From NCBI RefSeq assembly GCF_014117325.1, contig NZ_CP059732.1, positions 3,237,001 to 3,301,000 of the forward strand: a stretch of 64,000 nt of DNA. The letters are read 5' to 3'. The translations under genes were made by a program, and so were the position numbers. Source of the DNA: Spirosoma foliorum (GTDB lineage: Bacteria; Bacteroidota; Bacteroidia; Cytophagales; Spirosomataceae). Positions within the stretch are counted from its first letter, which is position 1. Each line of letters starts with the position of its first letter. A model generated the notes under the pieces. That model was not told the DNA's origin and did no database searches. It saw nothing but the letters and a program-made list of their open reading frames with translations. Shown here piece by piece: positions 8,704-17,241 of the stretch.

Positions 8704-9702
8704 ATGTCCCGTTTCCACGTCTGCATTCCCATTCTTTTTTTAGCGCTTTCCTCGTCACTTTCACTGGCTCAAACCCAGAAGCCTGCGGCAAAGACTTCGG
8801 GTAATCCTGTTTTTCCGGGTTGGTACGCCGATCCAGAAGGTGTTATTTTCGGCAAAAAGTACTGGATCTACCCAACTTATTCGGCAAAGTATAACCAACA
8901 GGTGTTTTTCGACGCCTTTTCGTCGCCCGATTTAGTAACCTGGACCAAGCACAGTCGAATCCTCGACTCTACAGCTGTAAAATGGGCCAAACGAGCTATG
9001 TGGGCTCCGGCGATCATCGAAAAAGGCGGTCAGTATTTTTTATTCTTTGGGGCGAATGATATTCACGACGACAAAAAAGAAGTGGGTGGCATTGGCGTTG
9101 CGGTTGCCAATAACCCAGCGGGGCCATTCCGGGATTATCTGGGCAAACCACTTGTCGGGCAGATTCACAATGGTGCTCAACCCATTGACCAATATGTCTT
9201 TAAAGACAAAGACGGACAGTATTATCTGCTATACGGTGGTTGGGGTCACTGCAACATTGCTCGTTTGAAAGACGACTTCACCGGGTTTCTCCCCTTTGCC
9301 GATGGTACTATCTTTCGGGAAATAACGCCTAAAGATTATGTGGAAGGCCCTACCATGTTTGTTCGAAACGGCAAGTATTATTTTATGTGGTCAGAAGGTG
9401 GCTGGACAGGACCTAATTACTCCGTTGCCTATGCCATTGCCGATTCGCCATTTGGTCCATTTGAGCGGGTTGGAAAAATTCTTCAGCAAGATCCTGCCGT
9501 GGCAACTGGCGCCGGTCACCATTCGGTTATTCAGGTCCCAGGAACGGATACCTGGTATATTGTTTACCATCGGCGTCCATTAACCGAAACCGATGGCAAT
9601 CACCGGGAAACCTGCATCGATCGCATGTACTTTGATGAGAAGGGCGCCATCAAGCCCGTAAAAATTACTGTCGAAGGCGTATCGGCACAGGCATTAAAAT
9701 GA
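8704..9702 (+). CDS. secreted glycoside hydrolase family 43-type enzyme
   Basis: 332 residues with a signal peptide (MSRFHVCIPILFLALSSSLSLAQ). The rest is a five-bladed beta-propeller of the GH43 type, which usually cleaves arabinose or xylose units from plant or other glycans. The three acidic positions expected in the family are visible: the base Asp43 in WYADPEG, the pKa-modulating Asp162 in IDQYVF, and the acid Glu214 in DYVEGPTMF. There is no sorting domain or lipobox, so a periplasmic location is likely. The length fits a single-domain member. A strong hairpin terminator follows. Substrate specificity cannot be judged. Confidence 0.88.
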   Translation: MSRFHVCIPILFLALSSSLSLAQTQKPAAKTSGNPVFPGWYADPEGVIFGKKYWIYPTYSAKYNQQVFFDAFSSPDLVTWTKHSRILDSTAVKWAKRAMWAPAIIEKGGQYFLFFGANDIHDDKKEVGGIGVAVANNPAGPFRDYLGKPLVGQIHNGAQPIDQYVFKDKDGQYYLLYGGWGHCNIARLKDDFTGFLPFADGTIFREITPKDYVEGPTMFVRNGKYYFMWSEGGWTGPNYSVAYAIADSPFGPFERVGKILQQDPAVATGAGHHSVIQVPGTDTWYIVYHRRPLTETDGNHRETCIDRMYFDEKGAIKPVKITVEGVSAQALK

Positions 9703-9759
9703 AATCGTTGGCTTCATAAATGGCCTTGGGAGGCCACAGAGATGCAATTTTAATTCATT

Positions 9760-9796
9760 AAAAAAGGTCGGCTCTGATGTAGAGTCGACCTTTTTT
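9760..9796 (+). terminator. rho-independent terminator after the GH43 gene
   Basis: AAAAAAGGTCG-GCTCT, a five-base loop, then AGAG-TCGACCTTTTTT: a GC-rich stem flanked by an A run and a T run, 58 bases after the GH43 stop. Confidence 0.85.
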
Positions 9797-9814
9797 ATGA
9801 GTTAAGCCTAATTT

Positions 9815-9828
9815 AAACCTATAAGGTC
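9815..9828. repeat. left arm of a hairpin repeat split by the insertion sequence
   Basis: AAACCTATAAGGTC. Its exact complement GACCTTATAGGTTT lies at 11159-11172, on the other side of the insertion sequence. The last four bases (GGTC) are the left copy of the target duplication. Removing the element and one GGTC restores a perfect 14-base-pair stem with a TCAAA loop. Confidence 0.85.
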
Positions 9829-9908
9829 TGCTGTACGACCTAAAGCTATGTAGTGTATAGCGACATTTAGTTTAGTATTTTTGTTCTTTGACAAGACGGT
9901 TAACATGT

Positions 9909-10442
9909 ATGGGACGCGCCATTGAAATGGGCCAGCGAGAGCAACTTATGGCCCTTAAACAAAAAGGACTTAGTCTGGCGACAATCGCTCAGCAACTCGA
10001 CCTGCCTTTTGCTACAGTACGTAATCTGTCTGCTCGCTATAGGAGGCAGGGACATTTACAGGTTGGCTACGCCAACTGCGGCCCTAAACAACGGCGGAGC
10101 GAAGGACTTCTGGAGCGAGCTAGTCTGTGGCTCAAACGCCATCATCCTACCTGGGGAGCACCCCTGATTCACCAGCAACTGCTTCAACGCTACGGACCCC
10201 AGCGAACGCCTTCGGTACGTACCCTCCAGCGATGGTTTCGCCAGCAACACCTTACCAAGCCCCGCCAGCAGCCAGTCCAAGTTCATATTGGACAAGCGAA
10301 GGCGGTTCATAATATTTGGCAGGTGGATGCCAAAGAGAACTTAACCCTGGTCGACGGGCAGCCAGCCTGTTACCTAACGATCACCGACGAACACAGCGGA
10401 GCCGGTCTGGAAGCGTTGGTTTTCCCCCCACAAACGCATTAG
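9909..10442 (+). pseudogene. transposase, N-terminal part (frameshifted)
   Basis: 177 residues from the ATG at 9909. The frame also opens at a TTG at 9888. It holds a helix-turn-helix (about residues 8-45, with LSLATIAQQLDLPFATVRNL), a second DNA-binding segment with HPTWGAPLIHQQLL, and the start of the DDE catalytic core (WQVDAKEN, first Asp). The frame ends soon after a run of six C residues at 10424-10429. Removing one C joins it to the next reading frame as VFPHKRISQVPLEQV. This is either a disrupted gene, a base-call error, or much less likely a programmed shift. Confidence 0.85.
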
Positions 10443-11112
10443 CCAAGTGCCCCTTGAGCAAGTCCGTCAACGACTCATTGAGACGTTTGCCCGCTGGGGT
10501 AAGCCGGGGGCCATGCGCGTCGATAATGGCTTACCGCTAGGTGCCCCTTCGGGCCAACTTACCCCTGTCTTGGCCCTATGGCTCATTGGGATTGATGTGG
10601 ATATGATTTGGAACAAGCCCCACTGCCCCCAACAAAACGGGCGCGTCGAGAAAATGCAGGACACCACAGCTCGCTGGGCTGAGATCAATAAAGCCGCCGA
10701 TCTGACTGATTTGCAGCTACGCTTGCAAGCTAGCCTGGTTCTACAGCGAACTCGTTATCCCGTGCATCGGCTGGCAGGCAAAAGCCGACTGGCCGCTTAT
10801 CCTACTTTGGAAACAAGTCGTCGAGCTTACAGCCCAGCCGACTTCTCCATTGAGCGTGTGTACTGTTTTCTGATGCCTAAACTTTATACACGAAAAGTCT
10901 CCGTGAGTGGGCAAATCGTCCATTTTGGCAAGGTTTACAGTGTGGGCTTATCCTTTGGCCATCAGTGGGTTCAGCTACGGCTGAGAGCTGATGGCCAAAG
11001 CTGGCAGGTTCTCTCTGACTACAAGGTGGTCAAAGAACTAGCGGCCACCACTCTGACTGAGCAATGCATCCAAAAGTTAACCGTCTTTCAAAGAACAAAA
11101 CACCAAACTTAA
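10443..11112 (+). pseudogene. transposase, C-terminal part (frameshifted)
   Basis: This frame continues the transposase after the C6 run. It contains the second catalytic Asp in MRVDNG and the catalytic Glu in PQQNGRVEKMQ, then a beta-rich C-terminal domain. An isolated start (GTG at 10447) exists but would give a protein without the first Asp or the DNA-binding domain, so it is not expected to function alone. The stop (11112) is 37 bases before the right end of the element. Confidence 0.85.
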
Positions 11113-11158
11113 TGGCGCGAGCTTTGATCAATCTTTATGGCGTACAGCAGGTCTCAAA

Positions 11159-11172
11159 GACCTTATAGGTTT
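11159..11172. repeat. right arm of the split hairpin repeat
   Basis: GACCTTATAGGTTT, exact complement of 9815-9828. In the uninterrupted state it would form a hairpin between the convergent GH43 and YfhO genes. Confidence 0.85.
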
Positions 11173-11179
11173 TTAGTCA

Positions 11180-13819
11180 CTACCGAGTTTTTGTCCCTCC
11201 CGTCTTACGTTGTGGTGGAGTTGCTTTCGTCTGTTCTGAGGTACTAAATGGCATTTCTGGTGATGAAGGCACTACAGGAGTTGGCTCAGATACAAGTTCA
11301 CTACGGCGATTGCGTCCTTCATGGAAGATAACAAAGCCAATTAACAGAATCAATAAGACATTACAGATCAAGTCAACGGTATCGCCCGTGTGCGCTAAAG
11401 GCGGATCAAACCGAAATTCAATGGTATGTTTACCCGCCGGAATACGCAAGGCCCGCAGTACATAATCGGCCCGAAGGTGTGGCGCAGGTTTACCATCGAT
11501 GAATGCCTGCCAGTCCTCATCTCCCCGGTAGTAGACCTCCGAGAAAATAGCGAGTCCATCACGTGCTGCATTGGTCTGGTAAATTAACTTATCGGGGCGA
11601 TAACTTGTCAGTTGAATCGTGCTACCTGTATGATCCAGCTTGCCGGGCAAATTACCCAATTCGGCCGCAAATCGTTTATCGACGACAGCCGAATCGCGGG
11701 GATTCAGCGTCTTCATGGCCGCCATTTCCTCATCGGCATTAGCTACCTGCAGTACGTTCCCAACAAACCAGGCTGCACCCAACACCTCTGGATTTGGAAT
11801 AACAACGGGACCAGCCTGTTGCTGCGGATTGGCAGGGTCAGGCTGTCCAGGTTGAATAACGTACTTGGCATTCAGCATATTCAGAATATTCAGCGTATTC
11901 GATTGGAACGCATGACTAATAAGCTCATTATAGCGCCGTAATCGGGTCGTATTATAACCGCCAATTGATCGGTGGAAATACGATGTCCGGTTAGTTTCCA
12001 TAAACGACCCCGTTTGGTCGAACACCCGATAATCCAGTGATTTATCCTGCAAAATCTGCTGATCGGCTGCGGTTGGCTCAAACAGAACACTGGCAACTGT
12101 TTTGGAGACAAAATCGGCACTGTTCAGGAAGCGTTTGTCAACCGAAAACAAATCAAAAACAACGATTGCCAACACCAGCGGATAGAAGATAACGGTTTTG
12201 ATTTTATCGGTGATAAACAACCATACTGCCCCAGCAGCCAGTAGAATCAGGATAATAGACCGAATAGCATCGGCCCTCAGCAAACTCTGCCGATCGCTGA
12301 TAAGGGCGCTCTGAAATTCCTTACCCGCTTCCCCGAAAATGCTGGACAGAATCCGGCCATCGTTTGGTGACTGAAACGAGAAAAATGCTCCACCCATTAC
12401 CGCCAGTACTAAGGCAACACCCGCCGTTAGCCCCAGACTAACCAATAAGGGTTGTTTCAGTTGAGCAAAGGTTAATTTCTGATTTACAATTGTCTGAAGA
12501 CCAAGAGCCGCCCCTGCTGCAATGAATAATTGCGCCAGACAGAAGGCCATCGTCATGGCTCTGAACTTATTCAGGTAAGGCAGATAATCGAACAGAAACT
12601 CATTGAAAAACAGCAGATTTTTACCCCAGGCCAGCATAACCATCAGCACCGTGGCGCTCAATAGCCACCAGCGCATCGAACCCCGAATTACGAACAGGCC
12701 CAGAATAAACAAAAACAGCAATGCTGCGCCCGCATAAGCAGGACCACCTACAATTGGCTGATCGCCCCAGTAGGTTGGCGCCCCTAGTTCGGCCATTTGC
12801 TTGGCAGCCGAAGGGTCAATACCACGGTTTACCATGGCCTTATAAAATTCAGAATCCGTTGACAGGCCCCCTCCCGATGAAGCGCCACCGGCAGCATTCG
12901 GAATAAGCAGCGTTAAGGTTTCGCCCTTACCGTAGCTATATGTAAAGGCATAATCCTTATCTAAACCACCTTTCGATTCACTACTAGGTGCCTTTCCATC
13001 AGGATTGGTTGTTTTAGCCGTCAGTTCCGACTTACCCCGAATTGTTTCTTTGGTGTACTGATTGAGAACCAGTAGCCGTTTACCGAAGCTTCCGGCCCCC
13101 AGGCCAACAGCCACGGCCAGCGTTAGCAACCCAAGTGTGAGCTGGCGACCTTTACCTGCCCGTATCAGGCTAACTCCTTCAATGAGTACATACAGGCCAA
13201 TTGTCATAAATAAGTAATAGGTAATCTGTATGTGATTGGCTCCAAGTTCCATACACATAAAGAATCCCATCAGAGCAGCACCAATCCAATAGCGGCCCCG
13301 GAGCGCCAGAATCACCCCAGCCAGCATACCAGCTCCATAGGCCAGCGCAAAAAGTTTAGAAACGTGCCCTGCTTCGAGGCTGACTATACTAAATGTACCG
13401 AACCCATAGGCAGCAGCACCAAGAGCCGAGAGCCACGGATTACAGCCCAGCACGACCAGCAGAATATACATACTCAGCATCACCATAAAGATGATACTGG
13501 CCGTATTGGGCAGTATATTAACTACGGCCATCACGGCTTTATAAACCAGAATGTATGGGTAATTAAAATCGATCATGTAGCCTGGCATTCCGCTAAAAAC
13601 AGCATCGGTCCATAGCGGCTTTTGCCCAGTTTGCTGAGCTATTTCGCGGATTTCGCGAGCCGATGCCGAAGCTTCCTGCACATCGTGCATCGACAGAATT
13701 TTACCGGACAAAACCGGCGAGAAATAAATGATAGCCAGTACGAGTAGCCCCAGTACGGCAATCAAGTGAGGAAGCAGAGTAGTCCGCCGATGCGGTTGGA
13801 AAAGGGTTGGTTGGTTCAT
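11180..13819 (-). CDS. YfhO-like polytopic membrane protein
   Basis: About 879 residues starting MNQPTLFQPHRR at the ATG 13819. The frame extends to a TTG at 13843, but a possible -7 element (TATCTTTG, 13848-13841) overlaps that codon and favours the ATG. The protein has about a dozen hydrophobic helices, a large extracytoplasmic part (about 580-840) and a final helix near residue 845. It resembles the Bacteroidota YfhO family, relatives of the GT-C type glycosyltransferases that use polyprenyl-phosphate sugars. In Bacillus, YfhO is linked to glycosylation of lipoteichoic acid. Acceptor and donor are unknown here. The gene is alone and converges on the insertion sequence. Confidence 0.8.
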   Translation of the reverse strand: MNQPTLFQPHRRTTLLPHLIAVLGLLVLAIIYFSPVLSGKILSMHDVQEASASAREIREIAQQTGQKPLWTDAVFSGMPGYMIDFNYPYILVYKAVMAVVNILPNTASIIFMVMLSMYILLVVLGCNPWLSALGAAAYGFGTFSIVSLEAGHVSKLFALAYGAGMLAGVILALRGRYWIGAALMGFFMCMELGANHIQITYYLFMTIGLYVLIEGVSLIRAGKGRQLTLGLLTLAVAVGLGAGSFGKRLLVLNQYTKETIRGKSELTAKTTNPDGKAPSSESKGGLDKDYAFTYSYGKGETLTLLIPNAAGGASSGGGLSTDSEFYKAMVNRGIDPSAAKQMAELGAPTYWGDQPIVGGPAYAGAALLFLFILGLFVIRGSMRWWLLSATVLMVMLAWGKNLLFFNEFLFDYLPYLNKFRAMTMAFCLAQLFIAAGAALGLQTIVNQKLTFAQLKQPLLVSLGLTAGVALVLAVMGGAFFSFQSPNDGRILSSIFGEAGKEFQSALISDRQSLLRADAIRSIILILLAAGAVWLFITDKIKTVIFYPLVLAIVVFDLFSVDKRFLNSADFVSKTVASVLFEPTAADQQILQDKSLDYRVFDQTGSFMETNRTSYFHRSIGGYNTTRLRRYNELISHAFQSNTLNILNMLNAKYVIQPGQPDPANPQQQAGPVVIPNPEVLGAAWFVGNVLQVANADEEMAAMKTLNPRDSAVVDKRFAAELGNLPGKLDHTGSTIQLTSYRPDKLIYQTNAARDGLAIFSEVYYRGDEDWQAFIDGKPAPHLRADYVLRALRIPAGKHTIEFRFDPPLAHTGDTVDLICNVLLILLIGFVIFHEGRNRRSELVSEPTPVVPSSPEMPFSTSEQTKATPPQRKTGGTKTR

Positions 13820-14237
13820 AAAAGCAACGTATACATAGCCCAAAGATACGGCTTTGTACCAAAACGGATAGGATACCTACGGATTGTTGGCTATCAAAAA
13901 ACTTCCTCAATTGGATTAAAATGGATCATAACTACATTAAATTACCTACCGCTTAATCAATTTTGTATTTTACTCAGTTCCCCCTCCTATGGCATGATCT
14001 TCTGTAGATGCAGGTTTCGCCGACATAGCAAAAATCTACATAAATAGATAATAGTCAATAAGTTAACAAAACAATATATCAATATTATTTAATTTAATAG
14101 ACTTATTTCCCCCATGAACGAGTCGGCGCAAAAGGCAGTGGGGCATAGTTTTTTTTTACTACAAATAGTAACCGGCGATTTGGGGGATAGTCTAAAAATT
14201 CAAAATCTAACCCATAAGTACTTAAAAAATTAATAAA
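13820..14237. other. AT-rich divergent intergenic region
   Basis: This separates the YfhO gene from the plus-strand polysaccharide run. Apart from the possible minus-strand -7 element at 13841-13848, I find no motif, hairpin or coding frame I would defend. Confidence 0.4.
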
Positions 14238-14747
14238 ATGAACACCAAACACCACTTACTTGTCGTGGATGAAAATCCATACGTGGTTGATATACTTGTA
14301 CAAACGCTTAGTAAAGATTTTAAAATTACAGTGGCTAGTACAGGACAAGAAGCAGCCCGTTTGTTGATCCAGGGTAATCGGTTTGATTGTGTACTTACGG
14401 AACTTGATCTGGCTTTTTTTAGTGGGCTTGAATTAACCAAGCTTATTCGAATGAGCCGATTGGCTTCTCAGACCCCTGTGGTCATTCTTTCTAACGCACC
14501 AGACAGTGCAACTCGCATAGAGTGTTTGGAGCAAGGTGTCGATGCTTTTCTGTCGAAACCCTTTAATCCACTTGAAGTCAAAGCTAAACTACATGCTTTG
14601 CTACGACGCGCCGATTCTCCTATCGAAGAGCCGCAACGGCGATTGGTTTCGATGACGGAGCAATCGGAGAACAAGCCTTTTTGGCTTCAGAAATCTCGTA
14701 TTTTCTCGATGTTGTTTGGCAGCTACCTTCTTCCCCAAAGTGCGTAA
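14238..14747 (+). CDS. receiver-domain protein with Glu at the phospho-acceptor position
   Basis: 169 residues: a receiver fold (1-125) and a short tail without a recognisable output domain. LLVVDEN gives the acidic pocket and LSKPFNP the conserved Lys. Where the phospho-Asp should stand (compare DLVLLDLxLPxxSG), the sequence reads DCVLTELDLAFFSG, so the aligned residue is Glu55. Asp57 is two positions off. Glu there often imitates the phosphorylated state, so this may be a constitutively active or phosphorylation-independent regulator. It is 271 bases upstream of a sugar transferase that itself carries a receiver-like domain, at the head of the polysaccharide run. The alignment is by eye. 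Confidence 0.8.
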   Translation: MNTKHHLLVVDENPYVVDILVQTLSKDFKITVASTGQEAARLLIQGNRFDCVLTELDLAFFSGLELTKLIRMSRLASQTPVVILSNAPDSATRIECLEQGVDAFLSKPFNPLEVKAKLHALLRRADSPIEEPQRRLVSMTEQSENKPFWLQKSRIFSMLFGSYLLPQSA

Positions 14748-15018
14748 TTCCTGAATTGGTTGAGATAATACCTTAACGGGTATTATCCAAAACTATTCTT
14801 ACTGGATCAATCAATTCGTTTAAAGCACTCGCTAACTGAATCTGAGAGAATACATCTACAGATCTGGGATTATTGTACGAAAAATTCAGATTTAATCACA
14901 ACCTCTTAAGAATTTCTTAGGCTGGCGTCAGGCGTATATCCGCACGATAACGGTATACCACACAATTGTTAATGCCAGCGAATTAGAACTTATTAAAATT
15001 TCCCCAACTGAATATCGA

Positions 15019-16191
15019 ATGCCTTCATTTTGTGTCTTATTGGTAATGGAAGACGATTTAATCGCCAACCGGCTTGCTACCATTGCTGGCGCAACCTGTT
15101 CAATCGTGCGATTCAGGTCTGGGAATGATGCCGAAAAGTGGCTAACCGATAGTCAGAAAGTAGACCTGATTATCGCGGATAAACGTTGTGGCCAGGCGAT
15201 GGTCACGATGGTCCGAAACAAAGCCGACTATCGCTTAGTACCCTTCCTGATCACCTGTCGCTTCGGGGAAACTCACTTAATAAAATCAACGCTTGCTGCA
15301 GGCGTAACCGATATATTGGTCATCAACGAGGAAAACTATAAAATTCAGGCAAAACTTGATTACTATCTGGGGCTACACAGTCAGGTACAGTCTTTTCGTG
15401 ATGACTCCCCCAGCCCAGTTGTCCAGCACTTTAAACTACCGCTCTGGAAACGCACTATTGACCTGAGCGTTTCGCTGATCATACTTATTCTCCTTTCGCC
15501 AGTCATGCTATTAGTTTCACTACTGATACTTCTGGACTCTAAAGGGCCTGTTATTTATAAATCAAAACGTGCTGGTGCTAATTTCCATGTGTTCGATATG
15601 TACAAATTTCGGACTATGACTGTATCAGCCGATCAACAGCTCAGTCAGTTATCGTCTCAAAATATTTACGCCCAAACCAAACCCAATGGCGAAGCCGTAA
15701 ATGGTGTTATGAAGTTGTGCAGCAGTTGTCGTGAACAAGGAATTTCCTGTCAGAGCCTGCTTGTCGATCACAACAGATCAATCTGTGAAAAATTATACCT
15801 GGAAGAGTCAGAAGGCTCGGCCAAATTCATGAAGTTCCGTAACGATCCTCGTATAACTCGATTTGGCACCTTTCTTCGCAACAGTAGCATTGATGAACTT
15901 CCTCAGCTAATCAATATTCTGATCGGCGACATGTCGTTGGTAGGAAATCGCCCATTACCGCTGTATGAAGCCGAGAAATTGACTTCCGATGAATTTGCCA
16001 AACGGTTTGCTGGTCCAGCTGGCTTAACGGGCTTGTGGCAGGTGAAGAAACGAGCGAAAGGACAAGGTACAATGTCTGATCGGGAACGCACACTGCTCGA
16101 CATTGAATACACAACCAATTTCTCGTTCAAGACGGATCTCGAGATTATCTGGAAAACCTTTTTCAGCTTATGGCAAAAAGAGAACGTATAG
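15019..16191 (+). CDS. receiver-like domain fused to polyprenyl-phosphate sugar transferase
   Basis: 390 residues. Residues 1-118 have the pattern of a response-regulator receiver (LLVMEDD; LIIADK with Asp54), but the conserved Lys near the end of the domain is missing (DILVINEEN). Residues 138-390 are a bacterial sugar transferase that places the first sugar phosphate on undecaprenyl phosphate: a membrane helix (about 147-172), GPVIYKSKRAG, YKFRTM, KFRNDPRITRFG, DELPQLINIL and GLTGLWQV. Between KFRTM and KFRNDP is an insertion of about 70 residues with four cysteines (234, 237, 244, 256), perhaps a metal site. It starts the cluster and overlaps the next gene by 22 bases. Receiver control of the initiating transferase is inference. 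Confidence 0.87.
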   Translation: MPSFCVLLVMEDDLIANRLATIAGATCSIVRFRSGNDAEKWLTDSQKVDLIIADKRCGQAMVTMVRNKADYRLVPFLITCRFGETHLIKSTLAAGVTDILVINEENYKIQAKLDYYLGLHSQVQSFRDDSPSPVVQHFKLPLWKRTIDLSVSLIILILLSPVMLLVSLLILLDSKGPVIYKSKRAGANFHVFDMYKFRTMTVSADQQLSQLSSQNIYAQTKPNGEAVNGVMKLCSSCREQGISCQSLLVDHNRSICEKLYLEESEGSAKFMKFRNDPRITRFGTFLRNSSIDELPQLINILIGDMSLVGNRPLPLYEAEKLTSDEFAKRFAGPAGLTGLWQVKKRAKGQGTMSDRERTLLDIEYTTNFSFKTDLEIIWKTFFSLWQKENV

Positions 16192-17111
16192 ACGATAGCA
16201 GACAACCCAGCGATCAGCCGGCGCTCGTATCGATCATTACGATCAACTACAACCAGGCTGAAATAACCCGCCAGTTTCTGGAATCGGCCAAGAGCCTTAC
16301 GTATCCGAACTACGAAATTATTGTGGTCGATAATGCCTCTATTCAACCATTAACGACTTACATCGATTCGACCTTATACCCTCATCTTCGGGTGATTCGG
16401 AGTGAAGAGAATCTAGGGTTTACGGGCGGCAACAATCTGGGAATACAAGAAGCGAAGGGTGACTTTTTCTTTGTTGTCAATAACGATACCGAACTATCGC
16501 CATCGTTACTCGATGAATTATTAAAGCCCTTCGGCGAAAATAAACAGATTGGGGTTACCTGCCCCAAAATAAGGTTCTTCGATGCTCCCCAGCTTGTTCA
16601 GTACGCGGGCTATAATCCAATGAATCGGTACACAGGTACGGCAACGGCTATTGGCTTTAATCAGACGGATAATGGCCAGTTCGATGAGCCTCATTCTACC
16701 TATTTCGCCCACGGTTGCGCTATGATGGTAAGCCGGAACGTAGTCGAAAAAGTTGGGCGGTTTGCCGAGCGTTTTTTTCTGTATTACGAAGAACTCGACT
16801 GGTCGCAACGGATTCGGGATGCTGGTTTTATAATTTATTATCAGCCAACAGCCTCTATTCTGCATAAAGAATCGGCATCTGTTGGGCAGAATAGCCCCCT
16901 CCGCACATACTACCTGACCCGTAATCGCATTCTGTTTATGCGACGGCACTCCTCGTCATTTCAGCGCCTTGTCTTTTACCTGTTTTTTGGGGTATGTGTG
17001 CTCCCAAAACACGTAGTCTCCTACGCTGTATCCGGCAAGATAACGCACGCCAAAGCCTTTCTCAAAGGTACCCTCTGGAATTTGACCTCAACAAGTTTAT
17101 CACCGGTGTAA
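16170..17111 (+). CDS. glycosyltransferase family 2
   Basis: A 313-residue GT-A glycosyltransferase of the rhamnosyltransferase-like group. The nucleotide-sugar binding core reads SIITINYNQ, then VVDNAS, and the metal-binding motif is in NNDTE. An acceptor-side motif with YYEELDWSQRIR follows. The C-terminal hydrophobic stretch (YLFFGVCVLPKHV) suggests membrane association. It probably adds one sugar to the lipid-linked repeat on the cytoplasmic face. The start lies inside the end of the sugar transferase gene (22-base overlap), so the two are translationally linked. Donor and linkage cannot be predicted. Confidence 0.9.
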   Translation: MAKRERIDDSRQPSDQPALVSIITINYNQAEITRQFLESAKSLTYPNYEIIVVDNASIQPLTTYIDSTLYPHLRVIRSEENLGFTGGNNLGIQEAKGDFFFVVNNDTELSPSLLDELLKPFGENKQIGVTCPKIRFFDAPQLVQYAGYNPMNRYTGTATAIGFNQTDNGQFDEPHSTYFAHGCAMMVSRNVVEKVGRFAERFFLYYEELDWSQRIRDAGFIIYYQPTASILHKESASVGQNSPLRTYYLTRNRILFMRRHSSSFQRLVFYLFFGVCVLPKHVVSYAVSGKITHAKAFLKGTLWNLTSTSLSPV

Positions 17112-17241
17112 CGCAAGGTACAAACTCAAAAAAATACAAATTGTAAGCTAATAGTCTAGTGACCCCACTTTCCTGATAGAGTCTAATTAATAAGACAACC
17201 TCTTCATCTAAGTACCAGACTTAAAGCCCAATAGTTAATTA

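Larger units (their letters stand above)
9829..11149 (+). mobile_element. insertion sequence with DDE transposase (IS481-like), 1321 bp
   Basis: The element begins TGCTGTACG-A-C-C-TAAAG and ends with the reverse complement of TGCTGTACG-C-C-A-TAAAG, giving terminal inverted repeats of about 17 bases with two mismatches. Direct repeats GGTC (9825-9828 and 11150-11153) flank it as a 4-base target duplication. It carries one transposase split by a frameshift. A TATTTTTG at 9876-9883 may be the -7 element of its promoter. Family membership (IS481-like) is judged from the helix-turn-helix plus DDE layout and is not certain. Confidence 0.85.

Noticed and set aside
10419..10432. Programmed frameshift in the transposase
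   Set aside because: The shift needed is +1 at T4C6, with no known stimulatory signal visible, whereas known programmed shifts in such elements are mainly -1 at A-rich sites. An extra C is simpler.
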